Of a stretch of 64,000 bases of DNA, positions 27,636-36,637 are shown piece by piece. The notes beneath the pieces were generated by a model. That model was not told where the DNA came from, ran no database searches, and saw only the letters and a program-made list of their open reading frames with translations. The stretch spans positions 42,917 through 106,916 of the forward strand of contig JAFZLA010000002.1 of the NCBI GenBank assembly GCA_017551705.1, given 5' to 3'. Each line of letters opens with the position of its first letter. The first letter of the stretch is position 1. The stretch is from Treponema sp. Lineage in GTDB: Bacteria; Spirochaetota; Spirochaetia; Treponematales; Treponemataceae. The translations under genes and the position numbers were made by a program.

Positions 27636-28205
27636 TTATTCACCCCCGTTCATTTTTCTATATTCTTTTAAAGTAGGCCAGTTACTATCTTTTTCAGTCA
27701 CTATAATATTTTGTATATCATATTCCTTTAATGGCCATGGTATATTCATTTCTGAATCATTCCAAATAATTCCACCTGAGTTTTCAGGTTCATAAGCCCC
27801 CGCACTTTGATATGAAAAAAGCGTGTCATCTTCTAAAGATAAGAAACCATGTGCAAAACCTTTTGGAATATACAATAACTTATCTACAGTAGAGTCTAAC
27901 AACTCACAATGAAACATTCCAAAAGTTTCAGAATCTTTTCTTAAATCAACTGCAACATCAAAGATTTTTCCCTTTAATATGTGAACTAACTTAGACTGCG
28001 AATTATTTCCTGTTTGATAATGCAATCCTCTTATAACGCCTTTTTGTGAATGTATTTCACTACTTTCTGTAAAAATGTCGTTAATTCCATAATCATTGAA
28101 AATCTTTCTTTCATAATATTTCCTATACTTTCCTCGATTATCAGAAAAAACATGAGGAATTATTCTATGCATTCCAGGGATTTCTATTGGTTCAATTGTT
28201 ATCAT
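27636..28205 (-). CDS. RmlC-like sugar-nucleotide 3,5-epimerase
   Basis: About 189 aa cupin. RGLHYQ with the catalytic His, LVHILKGKIFDVAVDLRKDS and YIPKGFAHGFLSL are family signatures. The AT-rich composition and placement after rfbF/rfbG suggest action on CDP-4-keto-6-deoxyglucose rather than the dTDP form, unlike the true rmlC at 57844. Start at 28205 because GAGGAG lies 5 bases upstream; it overlaps the SDR gene by 14 bases. Confidence 0.82.
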   Translation of the reverse strand: MITIEPIEIPGMHRIIPHVFSDNRGKYRKYYERKIFNDYGINDIFTESSEIHSQKGVIRGLHYQTGNNSQSKLVHILKGKIFDVAVDLRKDSETFGMFHCELLDSTVDKLLYIPKGFAHGFLSLEDDTLFSYQSAGAYEPENSGGIIWNDSEMNIPWPLKEYDIQNIIVTEKDSNWPTLKEYRKMNGGE

Positions 28206-29106
28206 ATTCTCCTCTTTCATATTGTATAAGCATTTTTATCCCTTTCTCAAATGGAATTTGCGCTTCAAAGCCTGTTTCCCTAGAAAGTTTTGTTATATCT
28301 AGGTTTCTATAGTCAATACTAACACCATTAAAATCACGTTTTCCCAAACCACTTTGAACATTTTTATTAACTAAGGCATTAGCTGTTTTTACATATTCAC
28401 ATAACGGTTTAGGTTCACCATACCCAATATAATATGAATGACCATTTATTCCTTTACTTGCTGCCGCAAATATCCCATTTGCAATATCTGTTATATAAGT
28501 AAAATCTGCTAACTGTTTACCAGCAGTTAAACACGGAGATTCACCTTTCAAATAACAATTTACAAGCATATTTATAAAGTTTCCAGTATCATCTCCAATG
28601 CCATAGATATTTGCACAATATGTCCATATATGTTCAATATCATTATTAGCACAAATTGTTTTTGTTATTTGTTCAGCAGTATTTTTACAAATACTATAAA
28701 TACCTGTTAATTCTGGCGTAATATCCTCTTTCAAAAGATAGTCCCTATACATTATTTGTGTAATACTTCCAATTCCAACAAATCTTTTGCACCTAAAATA
28801 TTTAGCACTTTCGCATAACTCCACAGTCCTAAAAAGATTATTTATTTGTTTTTTAAAATCCGCACGTCCTTCTCCAGAAGCCCCATCCCATGCAAGATGA
28901 TAAAGAGCATCATATTGTCCATGAAGTTTCTTATGCAATTCATTATACGAATCCATATCGCAAATAATTATATCATCAGCATATTGTTCAATATAATCAT
29001 TTTTATTTCTTATTATAGCTGTAATGGATTCTCCGTTTTCGTATAAAGTTTTTATTAATTCTTTACCTATAAAACCGGTAGCTCCAGTTACAATAACCTT
29101 TCCCAT
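28192..29106 (-). CDS. NAD-dependent epimerase/dehydratase (extended SDR), CDP-sugar reductase or epimerase candidate
   Basis: About 304 aa. The Rossmann motif GATGFIGKEL lies at residues 8-17, with the active-site pattern GIGS plus YSICK (Y-x3-K). Downstream of rfbF and rfbG, such SDRs reduce the 4-keto group (compare RfbJ abequose synthase) or epimerise. With the RmlC-like partner it could finish a CDP-6-deoxyhexose. Exact sugar unknown. Confidence 0.75.
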   Translation of the reverse strand: MGKVIVTGATGFIGKELIKTLYENGESITAIIRNKNDYIEQYADDIIICDMDSYNELHKKLHGQYDALYHLAWDGASGEGRADFKKQINNLFRTVELCESAKYFRCKRFVGIGSITQIMYRDYLLKEDITPELTGIYSICKNTAEQITKTICANNDIEHIWTYCANIYGIGDDTGNFINMLVNCYLKGESPCLTAGKQLADFTYITDIANGIFAAASKGINGHSYYIGYGEPKPLCEYVKTANALVNKNVQSGLGKRDFNGVSIDYRNLDITKLSRETGFEAQIPFEKGIKMLIQYERGEYDNN

Positions 29107-29122
29107 TAAAATCCACCTATCT

Positions 29123-30193
29123 TTAAGAGTTACTAATAGAAAAATACTCTTTAATTTGTTTATCTGTTATTTCTGCAGCCGCCGTCCCGTTTTGAACATT
29201 TTTTTCCCACTCACATATGTTTTCCACTGCCTGTTTTATACCCCATTTAGGATACCAACAAAGAACATTTTTAGCTTTTTCACATTGAAGTTTTAAGAAA
29301 TTTGCTTCATGTGGCGGATTTGGTTCACTTACGGTTTTCCATAAAGCCCCCCCTCCCCATGACTCACAAAACAATGTTGCAAGTTCACCTGTTGTTACAC
29401 AGGACTCATCATCCGGTCCAAAGTTATAATTTCCAGCGACTGATTTATCTTCATACTGAGCTTTTGCAAGCGTAAGATAACCACGCAAACACTCAAGCAC
29501 ATGCTGATAAGGTCGTGTAGAGTTTGGATTTCGCAAGATGATTTCCTTCCCGCTTTCTACAGCGCGTATACAGTCTGGTATAATTCGATCTGTAGCATAA
29601 TCACCTCCGCCAATTACATTTCCGCTTCGAGCCGTGCTTATTGCAGGAGAGTTTTCGTCAATAAAGAATGAATTACGGTAACTGTATGTAACAAGTTCAG
29701 AACATGATTTTGAATTGGAATACGGGTCGAAACCACAAAGTTCTTCGTTCTCACGGTACCCCCACGCCCATTCCTTATTTAAATAAACTTTATCGGTCGT
29801 AACATTCACAAAAGATTTTACAGAAGGACAAACACGTACCGCTTCAAGAATATTTACAGTCCCCATTACATTGCTTTCATAAGTACCGACCGGATCTATA
29901 TAACTTGTACGCACAATCGGCTGAGCTGCAAGATGAAGAACAATATCCGGCTTTGACTCAACCATTGCCTTTTTAATTTTTTCGCCGTCACGAATATCGC
30001 CGATAATCGACTTCATCTGAGAGACCGTTTTTGTCTGCTCAAAAAGGCTTGGTCTAGTTGGCGCTTCGAGTGAATAACCAGTCACATCAGCTCCAGCAAG
30101 AATCAAAATGCGGCTGAGCCACGTTCCCTTAAAGCCAGTGTGGCCGGTAAGAAAGACACGCTTGTTTTTATAGAAAGAGAGCAAATCGTCCAT
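29123..30193 (-). CDS. rfbG: CDP-glucose 4,6-dehydratase
   Basis: About 356 aa. The start DDLLSFYKNKRVFLTGHTGF contains the GHTGFKG cofactor loop. DPYSNSKSCSEL holds the Y-x3-K pair (YSNSK) and VTTDKVY precedes it, as in RfbG. It makes CDP-4-keto-6-deoxyglucose. The ATG at 30193 is one base after the rfbF stop. A C7 run lies near 29346. Confidence 0.92.
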   Translation of the reverse strand: MDDLLSFYKNKRVFLTGHTGFKGTWLSRILILAGADVTGYSLEAPTRPSLFEQTKTVSQMKSIIGDIRDGEKIKKAMVESKPDIVLHLAAQPIVRTSYIDPVGTYESNVMGTVNILEAVRVCPSVKSFVNVTTDKVYLNKEWAWGYRENEELCGFDPYSNSKSCSELVTYSYRNSFFIDENSPAISTARSGNVIGGGDYATDRIIPDCIRAVESGKEIILRNPNSTRPYQHVLECLRGYLTLAKAQYEDKSVAGNYNFGPDDESCVTTGELATLFCESWGGGALWKTVSEPNPPHEANFLKLQCEKAKNVLCWYPKWGIKQAVENICEWEKNVQNGTAAAEITDKQIKEYFSISNS

Positions 30194-30194
30194 A

Positions 30195-30992
30195 TTAGTA
30201 CCCACGAGTTTCAAAATGCTTCCAAACATCCCACGGAGCTTTGCCCGTCGCCCACATTTTTTCCAAATCTTCCTTGTCCTTTAGCATGTCCATCGGATGC
30301 CAAAACCCCGAGTGTTTGTAGGCGTGGAGCTGACCAGCCTTTGCAATGTTCTGCAATGGACCCCGCTCCCACATAGTGTCAGCAGCCGCCGCGGGATCGA
30401 TGTAATCAAACGCTTTGTTTTCGCAGACAAAAAAACCGCCGTTTATCCAAGCGTCGCTGGGCTTTTCTTGGAACTGGCTTATTGTTCCGTCGCTCTGGAT
30501 ATCAAGAGCGCCAAAGCGGCCTTCCGGCTGGACGGCTGTCAAAGTGACAAGCTTGCCGCTCTTGGCGTGCGAGTCAACCAGCTTAGATACGTCAACATCG
30601 CTCACGCCGTCTCCGTAAGTCAACATAAAAGGCTCGTTGCCTACATATTTTTTTGCCTTTAGTATGCGGCCGGCGGTCAAAGTGTCGGGCCCTGTATAAA
30701 GCATAGTGACAGTCCAAGGCTCGCTGCGCACTTTGTGAACCTGCACGTCGTCTTTTTGCAAATCAATCGTCATGTCGCTGTAGCGATTATAATAGTTGAG
30801 AAAATATTCCTTTATGACATGGCCTTTATACCCTGTAAGAATCACAAAATCGTTGTAACCGTAGTGGCTGTATATCTTCATTATGTGCCAAAGGATTGGA
30901 TAGCCGCCTATCTCGACCATGGGCTTGGGAACGATTTTTGTCTCTTCGCCAAGGCGAGTCCCTTTACCGCCGGCAAGGATGAGTGTTTTCAT
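30195..30992 (-). CDS. rfbF: Glucose-1-phosphate cytidylyltransferase
   Basis: About 265 aa. KTLILAGGKGTRLGEET at the N-terminus and PKPMVEIGGYPILWHIMK are the nucleotidyltransferase signatures; FQEKPSDAWINGGFFV is typical of RfbF. It makes CDP-glucose from CTP and glucose 1-phosphate. The ATG at 30992 follows a GGGGG Shine-Dalgarno. GC is higher than in the genes just downstream, so the cassette has a composition boundary here. Confidence 0.93.
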   Translation of the reverse strand: MKTLILAGGKGTRLGEETKIVPKPMVEIGGYPILWHIMKIYSHYGYNDFVILTGYKGHVIKEYFLNYYNRYSDMTIDLQKDDVQVHKVRSEPWTVTMLYTGPDTLTAGRILKAKKYVGNEPFMLTYGDGVSDVDVSKLVDSHAKSGKLVTLTAVQPEGRFGALDIQSDGTISQFQEKPSDAWINGGFFVCENKAFDYIDPAAAADTMWERGPLQNIAKAGQLHAYKHSGFWHPMDMLKDKEDLEKMWATGKAPWDVWKHFETRGY

Positions 30993-31085
30993 TTTTATTC
31001 CCCCATAAAAAATCAATTATTTGATTATAATTCTCATTATTATCATCTTCAGCCATCAACAGTTTTGTCTTTATCCTCTTCAATC

Positions 31086-31766
31086 TTACTCTAAAAGAGT
31101 TTCTAAATCACTCTTCAAATACCTTTTATCCACCTTGCGCAGAATATCTTCTACAATATCTCGATGGCATTTCTTATATTTTTTGCCAGAATTACAGAAG
31201 CATTTGTCATTACGTTCTATTCGTTCAGCACCCACAATAATTTTTAATCCTGCAAGCACAAACTCTTTCTCAACTTGTATTTTAAGTTCATAATAGTTAA
31301 ACAAACCTTCCTTGTAGTGAGAATAGTCACCATAAGGCCATTCACCAGTTTTTGTCTTGTAAAATAATGCCGCAAAGAATGGAAAAACTAGTTTTTCTGT
31401 AAAATCAAACAGATTATAATCTTTGCCAAGAATATAACAGCATTCAACATCTGGAGCCAGACAGCACAGTCCATTTTCACTGTTGATATGGTAATCCTCT
31501 GTTTTTAGTTCTGTATGATTCAGAAGAATAACTCTTGGAAGCTTTTCTGGATATGAGAAGTAGTTCTTTTTTTCAGAGTAATAACCTTCTAATTCTATTC
31601 GATATTCAACTTGAAAACTTTCATAACAAAAACTGTTTTCTAGATTTTTAAGATTTATATATCCTTTCAATGCAAAGCAGTGCTTGCCCTTTATTTCCCA
31701 CTCTGTAAAATTGTATGACTCACAAAAAGCATCAATTTCTTGGAATATTTCTTTTAGTGTTCTCAT
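31086..31766 (-). CDS. E2-like ubiquitin-conjugation fold protein with SEC-C zinc motif (CBASS accessory)
   Basis: About 226 aa. Residues 78-105 (PRVILLNH, YHINSENGLCCLAPD) resemble the catalytic region of bacterial E2-like proteins, with Cys101/Cys102 as candidate nucleophile and His93 nearby. The C-terminus has a SEC-C type zinc knuckle, Cys189, Cys191, Cys200 and His201 (CFCNSGKKYKKCH). The ATG overlaps the CD-NTase stop (ATGA). E2-only proteins in type II-short CBASS are known to modify the cyclase; an E2 plus SEC-C combination is less familiar to me. Confidence 0.72.
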   Translation of the reverse strand: MRTLKEIFQEIDAFCESYNFTEWEIKGKHCFALKGYINLKNLENSFCYESFQVEYRIELEGYYSEKKNYFSYPEKLPRVILLNHTELKTEDYHINSENGLCCLAPDVECCYILGKDYNLFDFTEKLVFPFFAALFYKTKTGEWPYGDYSHYKEGLFNYYELKIQVEKEFVLAGLKIIVGAERIERNDKCFCNSGKKYKKCHRDIVEDILRKVDKRYLKSDLETLLE

Positions 31767-32860
31767 TCTAAGCAGTACGGTCTGTGCAATTCTGTTTTTG
31801 GTTTTGCCATTTCACGAATTATACCAAAATCATTTTCTTTCATATTCTGCTGTGCTAAAGCACTGAAGTGTTCTACACCTCGTGCATAATTAACCTGATT
31901 AACCATCGATTTGATAACAGACTCTCGCAATTCAAAATCATTTGCAGTCTCTTCCAAATCTGCAATTTTTTCTTCTAATGAATCCAGAAATCCAAAAAAA
32001 GCCTTGTATATTGTGTTATCTTTTTCCCAGCGTTCAGACAAATTTTCTGATGGTAATACAGGATTTTCTATTCTTACTACGCCAGAAGAACTTTTAGAAC
32101 GCGTATATTTTGCAAACTGCTTTAACGTTCCTAGTATAGTTCCCGAACCTTTATAAGAAAGGCCTGCAAGTGTTGTCAGTATAATGCTTGGTGTTTTCTT
32201 ATCATCATCATCTTTAAAATATTCATTTCTGTACATTTTTAGCACCATAACAGCATCTTTTAACGGTTTGTCATTGATTTTCTCAAATTCTTTAGTTTCT
32301 AATGAGCTTTTTACAAACGAAAAATCTTCTCTTGCAACAATATTTCTTGATATATTCAAAAACCAATCCGTATATCCCTTTGGATCACTGACTGTCCAAC
32401 CTTGAATTTCCCTGTCCGGTACACAGATAACTGTCTCTCCTGCAGTTTTATTTGAAAATCCCGGTAGAATATCCATATGGAAATCGTCTTTGTAGTTTAT
32501 TCGTACGCAGCGATTTTTCCTTTCATATTTGTCGCCATATCTAGGAGAGTCTCTGAATACGCGGACAAGATTATTATAAAGAATTGCAGGACTGAATTTC
32601 TTATAGTCACAATCTATATGCAAGACAATATCAAGGTCAAAATCATCATTTATTGGTTTTATTGTTGTTCCAATACTTGCAGAACCTTGTGCATAAACTT
32701 CAATTTTATCACCAAACTGTGCAAAAAAATCTTTATCATTGGCAAGCAAAGAAGTAATTGCTGAATAAGAACTTTTCATTCTTTCAAGACGAGCTTCATC
32801 AAGGCGAATGCTTTCTACAATATTTTCTAATGCTATTTCCGGATTCTCTAAAAATTCCAT
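31763..32860 (-). CDS. CD-NTase (cGAS/DncV-like nucleotidyltransferase) of a CBASS system
   Basis: About 365 aa. The nucleotidyltransferase signature is QGSASIGTT followed by the metal-binding DFDLDIV (GS...DxD) and a third acidic site in FHMDILP. Such enzymes sense infection and make cyclic oligonucleotides that activate an effector. The order effector, CD-NTase, E2 with 15- and 4-base junctions supports a CBASS operon. The signal nucleotide cannot be read from sequence. Confidence 0.88.
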   Translation of the reverse strand: MEFLENPEIALENIVESIRLDEARLERMKSSYSAITSLLANDKDFFAQFGDKIEVYAQGSASIGTTIKPINDDFDLDIVLHIDCDYKKFSPAILYNNLVRVFRDSPRYGDKYERKNRCVRINYKDDFHMDILPGFSNKTAGETVICVPDREIQGWTVSDPKGYTDWFLNISRNIVAREDFSFVKSSLETKEFEKINDKPLKDAVMVLKMYRNEYFKDDDDKKTPSIILTTLAGLSYKGSGTILGTLKQFAKYTRSKSSSGVVRIENPVLPSENLSERWEKDNTIYKAFFGFLDSLEEKIADLEETANDFELRESVIKSMVNQVNYARGVEHFSALAQQNMKENDFGIIREMAKPKTELHRPYCLE

Positions 32861-32875
32861 AATTCTACCCTATTA

Positions 32876-33704
32876 TTAGTTTGAATACCGCTCGTTTAAG
32901 CACCACTTTGTATGCTCATTAATGGAAAACTGTTTTTGAACAGCACCATTTTTATGACCAAGAGAGTTTATCTCGTCTCTTGTCACCCATTTTATATAAT
33001 CTGAATCTGTTGCTTGCAAAGCTTTTAATGCAGATTCTTGAGATTCTGTAAACATAGGTTCCAACACATCATACTGCTTATATTCAAGACAATTCCATCC
33101 TGAATCGGCAGGGGATTTTGTTATTGGTGTTTTTACGGTACAAACTTTTCTAAACTTTATATCTGTAAATAAATTTGCACCTAAAACTGGTTGCTTTGTT
33201 TTCTTAGCTTGCAAAAAGTTCTTCTCTAAATTCTCTTGTACAATCAATATCTCTGTTTATTTGGCTTTCAAACCAATTTATAAAACTCTTTAACTTCCTT
33301 GCAGGAATATAAAATGCAATGTCATTCTTTCTATTGCTTCCCTGTCCGAGCTTATCATCTGGCTGCATATCCAATTTCTGCAAATCAGATACTGCCTGGT
33401 CGTAATATTTATATTTGCCGCCAACAAATTGATACGAATTAGGTCTATGAGAATTCTGAACAAGCAAATATTTACCATCAATACAAATGCGGTATATATA
33501 AGCCATTGAAATTCGGATAGGCTTATTATAGTGAAATAATATCTGAATCGAAAAGCAAATGTTTTTTCTGTTACTTAAAATCGGGATCAATACTAATGGT
33601 ACATAAGAGAGTGGAATATACCAATCAGGCATTTTAAATTTCTGACTGCAAAAGTATAAAACGACACAGATAAATCCAATTATTGCATTTACTATTTCTG
33701 ACAT
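32876..33704 (-). pseudogene. CBASS effector: two helices plus SMODS-associated Nudix domain, frameshifted
   Basis: Two frames form one ~273 aa protein. The first frame (33704 down to 33204) encodes two N-terminal helices, then VQNSHRPNSYQFVGGKYKYY and the start of a Nudix helix, CTREFREEL. It then meets a stop at 33204-33206. The rest (GANLFTDIKF, GWNCLEYKQYDV, IKWVTRDEI) continues in another frame down to 32876. Removing one base from the five-T run (plus-strand A at 33213-33217) joins the frames as REFREELLQAKK. It could be a true mutation, a sequencing error or, less likely, programmed frameshifting. Membrane-Nudix effectors of CD-NTases have been described in comparative genomics. Confidence 0.78.
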
Positions 33705-33709
33705 ATTTT

Positions 33710-34810
33710 CTAAAATCCATTCACGCAGTCAATCACCCACTGCACCTGCTCATCCGTTAAACACGGACTCATAGGTAAGCTAAGTTCCTGAGCATGAATC
33801 TTCTCTGTAACCGGCAATCTCATTCCATTCCATTCTTTGTAGCATTCCTGCTTGTGAGGTGGAATTGGATAATGAATGTTTGTACCAATTCCTTTTGATT
33901 CAAGGTATTTCTGAAGTTCATCACGCTGTTCACAAAGCACTGTAAAAATATGGAATACATGTTGGTTCCAGTCTGTAACTTTTGGCAAAGTGATTTTTGG
34001 ATTTTTGATTCCTTCGATATAGCGGCGGGCAACTGATTTTCGTAATGCTACATCATCATCAAGATGTTTTAGTTTTACATCAAGGATTGCTGCCTGAATT
34101 TCGTCTAAACGGCTGTTGCGACCTGTATACTGGAACACATATTTTTTTGCACTACCGTAATTTGCAAGGCTTCTGATTGCTTTTGCAAGTGCTTCATCAT
34201 TTGTTGTAACTGCACCAGCATCACCCAAAGCACCAAGATTTTTTCCCGGGTAAAAGCTGTGACCTGCAGCGTCACCAATTGCACCTGTTTTTGTGCCATT
34301 GAACATACAGCCATGAGCCTGAGCATTGTCTTCAATCAGCTTAAGATTATATTTCTTACACAGCTCACCAATTTTATCTGTATAAGCACACTGACCATAA
34401 AGATGAACGATTGTGATTGCCTTTGTTTTTGCAGTAATTTTTGATTCAATCAAACAGTCATCAATTTCAAGAGTATTAATATTTGGCTCAACAAGAACAG
34501 GCACAAGATCATTTTCCGTAATTGCAAGAATCGTGGCAATATAAGTATTAGCAGGAACAATTACTTCGTCCCCTGGCTTCATTACACCAAGTTCAATGTA
34601 AGCTCTAAATATCCAGATAAGTGCATCCAAACCGTTTGCGCAACCTACACAGTATTTTGTTCCAATGTAGTTTGCATAGTCGGCTTCAAACTTTTCATTT
34701 TCTTTTCCCTGAAGATACCAGCCGCTGTCAATTACACGCAGTGCTGCTTCATGGATTTCGTCTTTGTATTTATTTGTTACGTCTTTTAGACTTAAAAATG
34801 GTACTTGCAT
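33710..34810 (-). CDS. fdtB: PLP-dependent sugar 3-aminotransferase (FdtB/QdtB-like, DegT family)
   Basis: About 366 aa. [25 protein letters not shown] and the PLP-lysine motif [17 protein letters not shown] are typical of FdtB/QdtB, which aminates C3 of dTDP-3-keto-6-deoxyhexose. Together with FdtA and FdtC-like neighbours it should give dTDP-3-acetamido-3,6-dideoxyhexose (Fuc3NAc or Qui3NAc). The ATG is 2 bases after the PIN-protein stop, and the CBASS effector begins 5 bases after its own stop, so defence and sugar genes are cotranscribed. Confidence 0.88.
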   Translation of the reverse strand: MQVPFLSLKDVTNKYKDEIHEAALRVIDSGWYLQGKENEKFEADYANYIGTKYCVGCANGLDALIWIFRAYIELGVMKPGDEVIVPANTYIATILAITENDLVPVLVEPNINTLEIDDCLIESKITAKTKAITIVHLYGQCAYTDKIGELCKKYNLKLIEDNAQAHGCMFNGTKTGAIGDAAGHSFYPGKNLGALGDAGAVTTNDEALAKAIRSLANYGSAKKYVFQYTGRNSRLDEIQAAILDVKLKHLDDDVALRKSVARRYIEGIKNPKITLPKVTDWNQHVFHIFTVLCEQRDELQKYLESKGIGTNIHYPIPPHKQECYKEWNGMRLPVTEKIHAQELSLPMSPCLTDEQVQWVIDCVNGF

Positions 34811-34812
34811 AT

Positions 34813-36621
34813 TTATTCCTCTAATAATTTATAACAATGATTCTCTTTAGAATCAATTTTCACCCATTTTTTTATAGTCAAATTTTTGAGTTCAGATGTA
34901 TGATTCTCAAATTGCACTAAATCTAAGGGAATACATAGATTTGTTGAAAAAATATCTTTTAGTGAATCGAATATATAGTAATCTCTAGTCAAAGATAGAT
35001 AACGTGATCCATAATGTTCATCATACTTATCAAAAAGGATTTCATGGCCGTTTATTTTTATGGATTCAATTTCGTTAAACTTTCTTTCTTCCTCTGAGAT
35101 TTTTTCTTTAATTTGCAATTCAAAACTATATTTCGTTCTACAATCACTCTCAAGATAATATACAAAATTATTAGTTTTTGATTTTAAATATTCACCAACG
35201 TTTTTAAATTCTTCTGAATAACAACTTATCAATGTAAAAAGCTTTTGTAAATATCGATTTTTTAATTCTTTTCTTAATTCCCCCCTATTATCAAAATAAA
35301 CCTCAAAAAGCATTCCCATTACAATATATTTTTGAACATTTTCATCAATAAAATATTTTTTGATCTGGGACGGATTGTTTAATAAAAACGCAGCATCATT
35401 CTCACCACCACAAGCTGATTGATAAATATTCCTTCCCAAAATAAAAATTTCTGTATTAGTCAGCTTTGAAAAATCTAGCGATTTTGCATTAAATAATGCA
35501 CTAGATTGTTTGTACCAATTATAAGACTTAAATCCATCTATCACATCCTGATAGTCTTGATTCGTTGAAATTCTTGCCATTGAATCAGCAATTCCATAAG
35601 ATTCTATTCCTAAAGCGATGCCAGAACTATCTTTCATTGAAATTATTTCAGTATCAGAAGTGTCATTTTCAATTGCTTTTTCAATATCGCTAGTTATATA
35701 GCCTGTGTAATTTTCTAAATTAGCATATACAGAAGGATTTATATCTGAAATCAAAGTACAAAAAAGGTTAAAATTTAAAATATAGAATTTTTGAGCATTT
35801 GTGTTTTCCAAAAACTCTTTTACCAACCTTGCATCTGCTATTTTTGCAGGTAAAAATTTACCTTTTTCTTTATCAAAATTTTGGACAGTTCTACCTAGAT
35901 ATTTAATTTTTTGTGGTGTGTATACCCAGTCTTTTTTCATATCATTTGTTAAAAAAACAACTTTCGAATAACTGTTCGTTTTACAATCATTTATTATTTC
36001 TTTCCAAATAATAAAATCACCAATTACATTTGTTTGTTTATCTTCATCAAATCCAGGTGGTATTTTATTTTCAATTCTAATGTCAAATTCTTTTTTCAAA
36101 TCTCCATTTGGTATAACTTCATTTTTTATCACTATCTTTGGTAAAAAATTATTTATTTCGTCTCTTATAGATTCAATTTCTTCATTATTCTTAAATGATT
36201 TAGCTACAGTTTCTATAAATTTTGATGTTTCATTAAGTTTATTTACAAACTCTTCTTTGTTTGAAAAATTTATAGCATGAACCTTTTCATCATCTATAAA
36301 ATATTTTAGCAATTGAAAATCAGAATTAAGATTGTTTACCTTTTCTTTTAATCTTGATAATGGATAAAACTCCTTTAATTTTTCAGAATTCACAGCACGT
36401 TTCAAATATTCGCAATAACACCAATGCGGAAACTTTATATAATTAATATTCGTATTTATCCACTTATAAAAATCTGATCTAATAGTCAAATTAAGTTTAT
36501 ACATTTGGGAAATAAAACAAGTATCTAAATAATAAATAGTTTTATCATCAGATAATGTATTCTTTATTTCAGTCAAATATGTATCATAATCAAAAACTGA
36601 AGGTACAATTTTTAAATCCAT
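34813..36621 (-). CDS. Large PIN-domain protein, putative defence nuclease
   Basis: About 602 aa, very AT-rich. The N-terminal ~260 residues fit a PIN-like (PIN_8-type) nuclease: [12 protein letters not shown] supplies the first acidic residue, [22 protein letters not shown] and [12 protein letters not shown] the others. The remaining ~340 residues match nothing I recognise and may sense or regulate. PIN_8 proteins are frequent in defence islands and would cut RNA. Here it sits between an ATP-grasp gene (16-base gap) and fdtB (2-base gap) in an amino-sugar operon. Confidence 0.68.
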   Translation of the reverse strand: MDLKIVPSVFDYDTYLTEIKNTLSDDKTIYYLDTCFISQMYKLNLTIRSDFYKWINTNINYIKFPHWCYCEYLKRAVNSEKLKEFYPLSRLKEKVNNLNSDFQLLKYFIDDEKVHAINFSNKEEFVNKLNETSKFIETVAKSFKNNEEIESIRDEINNFLPKIVIKNEVIPNGDLKKEFDIRIENKIPPGFDEDKQTNVIGDFIIWKEIINDCKTNSYSKVVFLTNDMKKDWVYTPQKIKYLGRTVQNFDKEKGKFLPAKIADARLVKEFLENTNAQKFYILNFNLFCTLISDINPSVYANLENYTGYITSDIEKAIENDTSDTEIISMKDSSGIALGIESYGIADSMARISTNQDYQDVIDGFKSYNWYKQSSALFNAKSLDFSKLTNTEIFILGRNIYQSACGGENDAAFLLNNPSQIKKYFIDENVQKYIVMGMLFEVYFDNRGELRKELKNRYLQKLFTLISCYSEEFKNVGEYLKSKTNNFVYYLESDCRTKYSFELQIKEKISEEERKFNEIESIKINGHEILFDKYDEHYGSRYLSLTRDYYIFDSLKDIFSTNLCIPLDLVQFENHTSELKNLTIKKWVKIDSKENHCYKLLEE

Positions 36622-36637
36622 CCAATCATCCCTGTAA

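Noticed and set aside
29346..29352. C7 run in rfbG as a phase-variation site
   Set aside because: Shorter than tracts usually prone to slippage; other C7/G7 runs (1637, 61771) show the length occurs by chance here.
32876..33247. Separate small gene downstream of the Nudix N-terminal part
   Set aside because: Its only start is a TTG inside the Nudix helix and its sequence continues the Nudix domain; better explained as the frameshifted end of one gene.
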